From an uncultured Clostridium sp. (GTDB lineage Bacteria; Bacillota; Clostridia; Oscillospirales; Butyricicoccaceae), in assembly GCA_947427035.1 (NCBI GenBank), contig CANEGK010000029.1, forward strand, positions 1-33,434: a stretch of 33,434 nucleotides of DNA, read 5' to 3'. Shown piece after piece: positions 32,397 through 33,434 of this stretch. The translations under genes were made by a program, and so were the position numbers. The notes under the pieces are model-generated. The model did no database searches. It was not told the DNA's origin and worked only from the letters and a program-made list of their open reading frames with translations. Positions within the stretch are counted from its first letter, which is position 1, and each line of letters starts with the position of its first letter.

Positions 32397-32825
32397 TTAC
32401 CCTTGAAATTTCTTCAATTTCTTTTTCAGTACAGCTATCCGTTTATAAATGGCGTCCGCGGACAGGTGAACAAGTACAGCGATTTCATTGGTGGAGTATC
32501 CATTCATTTTCAGCACAGAGATTTGCAAGGTGAGCTTGTCCACTGTCAGCAGGGTTTTAAGCAGTTCCGCATTTTCAATATCGTTCAGCAGATTTTCCAC
32601 TGTATAGATCTCGATTGGTGTTTCGCTGGTGGCAACGCAATCCAGGTATGTACCCATGTCCTGTAACTTCTCATAAAAGCGCCTGTACGAATTGAACATA
32701 GCCCTGTCCCAAAGGCGAAGCTGTTCAATGGTGCTTTCATCCATGCCGCAGGCCCGCAGCACCTTTTCTTCAGCCAGTTTCCAACGCTGCCATTTTCGTT
32801 CTTCTTTGCCATGATTGTATGACAT
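32397..32825 (-). CDS. sigma-70-like / helix-turn-helix protein (142 aa)
   Basis: It has a helical N-terminal part (WKLAEEKVLRACGMDESTIE; LWDRAMFNSYRRFYEKLQDM) and a C-terminal region-4-like helix-turn-helix (TLQISVLKMNGYSTNEIAVL, then VHLSADAIYKRIAVLKKKL). This resembles the small sigma-like proteins that accompany the gene at 31839 in mobile elements. It is cytosolic and probably regulatory. GGGAGG precedes the ATG but lies inside a perfect hairpin. Confidence 0.8.
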   Translation of the reverse strand: MSYNHGKEERKWQRWKLAEEKVLRACGMDESTIEQLRLWDRAMFNSYRRFYEKLQDMGTYLDCVATSETPIEIYTVENLLNDIENAELLKTLLTVDKLTLQISVLKMNGYSTNEIAVLVHLSADAIYKRIAVLKKKLKKFQG

Positions 32826-32833
32826 GGCCTTTT

Positions 32834-32870
32834 CCTCCCATCTGAATTTTTTTGAAATTCAGATGGGAGG
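32834..32870 (-). promoter_or_regulatory. hairpin sequestering the ribosome binding site of the 32397 gene
   Basis: A perfect 16-bp stem (32834-32849 with 32855-32870) has a 5-base loop. On the minus strand the 3' arm ends in GGGAGG, the ribosome binding site, nine bases before the ATG. If formed in the mRNA it would block initiation. Confidence 0.65.
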
Positions 32871-32911
32871 GATGGCTGCGGCAATGAAGTCGGGATAGTT
32901 GTTTCAGCAGC

Positions 32912-32947
32912 AAAAATGCACCCGTCTTGAAAACAAAGACAGGTGCA
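32912..32947 (-). terminator. intrinsic terminator after the 36-residue ORF
   Basis: TGCACCCGTCTT (32917-32928) pairs with AAGACAGGTGCA (32936-32947) with one mismatch-like pair, and TTTTT follows on the minus strand. It lies between the small ORF and the 32397 gene, giving a leader-attenuator look. Confidence 0.75.
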
Positions 32948-32966
32948 TCGGAATAGAAGAAAGTAT

Positions 32967-33077
32967 TTAGATGATTAGACAGTTCATATTTATAGGTAGA
33001 ACACTCCCCGGCGGTGGCCAGGATTTTTTTGATATGTCAGCAATTAGCAAGACAGCTCTGAACACAGCGGATTTCAT
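32967..33077 (-). CDS. 36-residue leader-like ORF with PPP motif
   Basis: The frame begins MKSAVFRAVLLIADISKKSW, continues PPPGSVLPINMN and ends CLII. AAAGGAG lies about nine bases upstream of the ATG. It contains a Trp-Pro-Pro-Pro stretch, a known ribosome-pausing sequence type, and is followed by an intrinsic terminator ahead of the sigma-like gene. It may be a regulatory leader peptide or a small protein; its family is not known to me. Confidence 0.5.
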   Translation of the reverse strand: MKSAVFRAVLLIADISKKSWPPPGSVLPINMNCLII

Positions 33078-33135
33078 AAGTAACGATCTCCTTTAACCGC
33101 TGTATCTGTCAAAACTATAATTGCAACAACAGAAA

Positions 33136-33165
33136 ACGGCGGCTTCGATTTCTCAAAGCCGCCGT
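33136..33165 (-). terminator. intrinsic terminator after the edge gene
   Basis: ACGGCGGCTT (33136-33145) pairs with AAGCCGCCGT (33156-33165) around a 10-base loop, with TTTTCTGTT following on the minus strand. It lies about 100 bases past the stop of the gene that leaves the window. A second dyad (ACGACGGC/GCCGTCGT, 33194-33221) stands just before it. Confidence 0.75.
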
Positions 33166-33266
33166 GATTTGGGTATGCAGATATGGCTGCTGTACGACGG
33201 CTTTTTTTCTTTTGCCGTCGTGCGGCAGATAACATCATATTTGGTTAGATGATTGCTGTTTTCATG

Positions 33267-33434
33267 TTACGGCAGTTCGGGTTTTCCCTCTGTATGGTCG
33301 AAATGGACTTGCTCTGCGCTTATGGTAATCACAATGTCGTTGGTGCTGTATTCAACAGCCAAAGAATTAAGGTGGGCAGTCACATCATCTTTCGTCATAG
33401 TGAGCAGATCATCAAGCGTTGTGTCATTCCAAAA
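33267..33434 (-). CDS. C-terminal end of an unidentified gene (cut by window edge)
   Basis: Only the last 55 residues are present (WNDTTLDDLLTMTKDDVTAH, then LNSLAVEYSTNDIVITISAE and a QVHFDHTEGKPELP end). The acidic, well-formed sequence and the terminator about 100 bases downstream suggest a real gene, with its start beyond 33434. An internal ATG near 33390 would give only about 43 residues. I do not recognise the family. It belongs to the same minus-strand mobile-element-like block. Confidence 0.55.
   Translation of the reverse strand, partial: FWNDTTLDDLLTMTKDDVTAHLNSLAVEYSTNDIVITISAEQVHFDHTEGKPELP

Larger units (their letters stand above)
29878..33434. mobile_element. decayed plasmid or conjugative-element segment
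   Basis: A serine recombinase, truncated parA, internally deleted parB, two small sigma-like proteins of the kind carried by Tn916/Tn1549-type elements, and a short leader-like ORF are clustered and all minus-strand. No relaxase, integrase or att site is visible in the window, and I cannot define its ends. The sequence may continue beyond 33434. Confidence 0.5.

Overview
The window looks like a chromosomal segment of a motile, GC-rich, low-to-mid-GC-phylum Clostridia member (Bacillota; an Oscillospirales- or Christensenellales-like gut bacterium would fit, but I cannot place it to genus). The reasons are the plsX / acpP-rnc / smc-ftsY housekeeping order, Gram-positive ribosome binding sites (AGGAGG-like), TTG and GTG starts, a TrmFO-type tRNA methyltransferase, a Ktr potassium system, and CsrA beside flagellin.

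Positions 1-15.9 kb are an ordinary, tightly packed core block read entirely on the minus strand. In transcription order it is ktrB, ktrA, a SpoU RNA methylase, dprA, topA, trmFO, plsX; then acpP-rnc from its own promoter, ending at a hairpin; then smc-ftsY-rph-rdgB from another promoter, running into a gene cut by the window edge.

Positions 15.9-21.5 kb hold accessory metabolism. There is a two-gene unknown cassette, then a four-gene minus-strand operon (small protein, alpha/beta hydrolase, a flavodoxin remnant, an SLH-DUF362 lipoprotein). The operon diverges from a LysR regulator across a short intergenic region with promoters both ways and LysR-type dyads.

Positions 21.6-29.9 kb are the most interesting part. 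A three-gene cassette (sulfotransferase-like protein, APS-kinase-like/methyltransferase fusion, PHP phosphoesterase) lies just downstream of a large flagellin. That trio could make a 3'-phospho-nucleotide donor, transfer its group, and hydrolyse the by-product. Upstream of flagellin are csrA and a TnpB homologue whose three RuvC catalytic acids are all replaced (Lys205, Arg289, Glu371). It is followed by a structured guide-RNA-like region ending 42 bp before csrA. This is the layout of a TldR, an RNA-guided, nuclease-dead transcription repressor. A sigma-28-like promoter points at this gene and is flanked by a perfect 15-bp inverted repeat. A serine recombinase gene sits immediately beyond the outer repeat. 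I read this as a possible invertible promoter driving a tldR-guideRNA-csrA-flagellin unit, with flagellin decoration genes downstream. The inversion and the target of the guide are inference.

Positions 29.9-33.4 kb look like a decayed conjugative element or plasmid: the serine recombinase, a parB with its middle deleted, a parA without its Walker A half, two small sigma-like proteins with RNA structures at their ribosome binding sites, a 36-residue leader-like ORF, and a gene cut by the window end.
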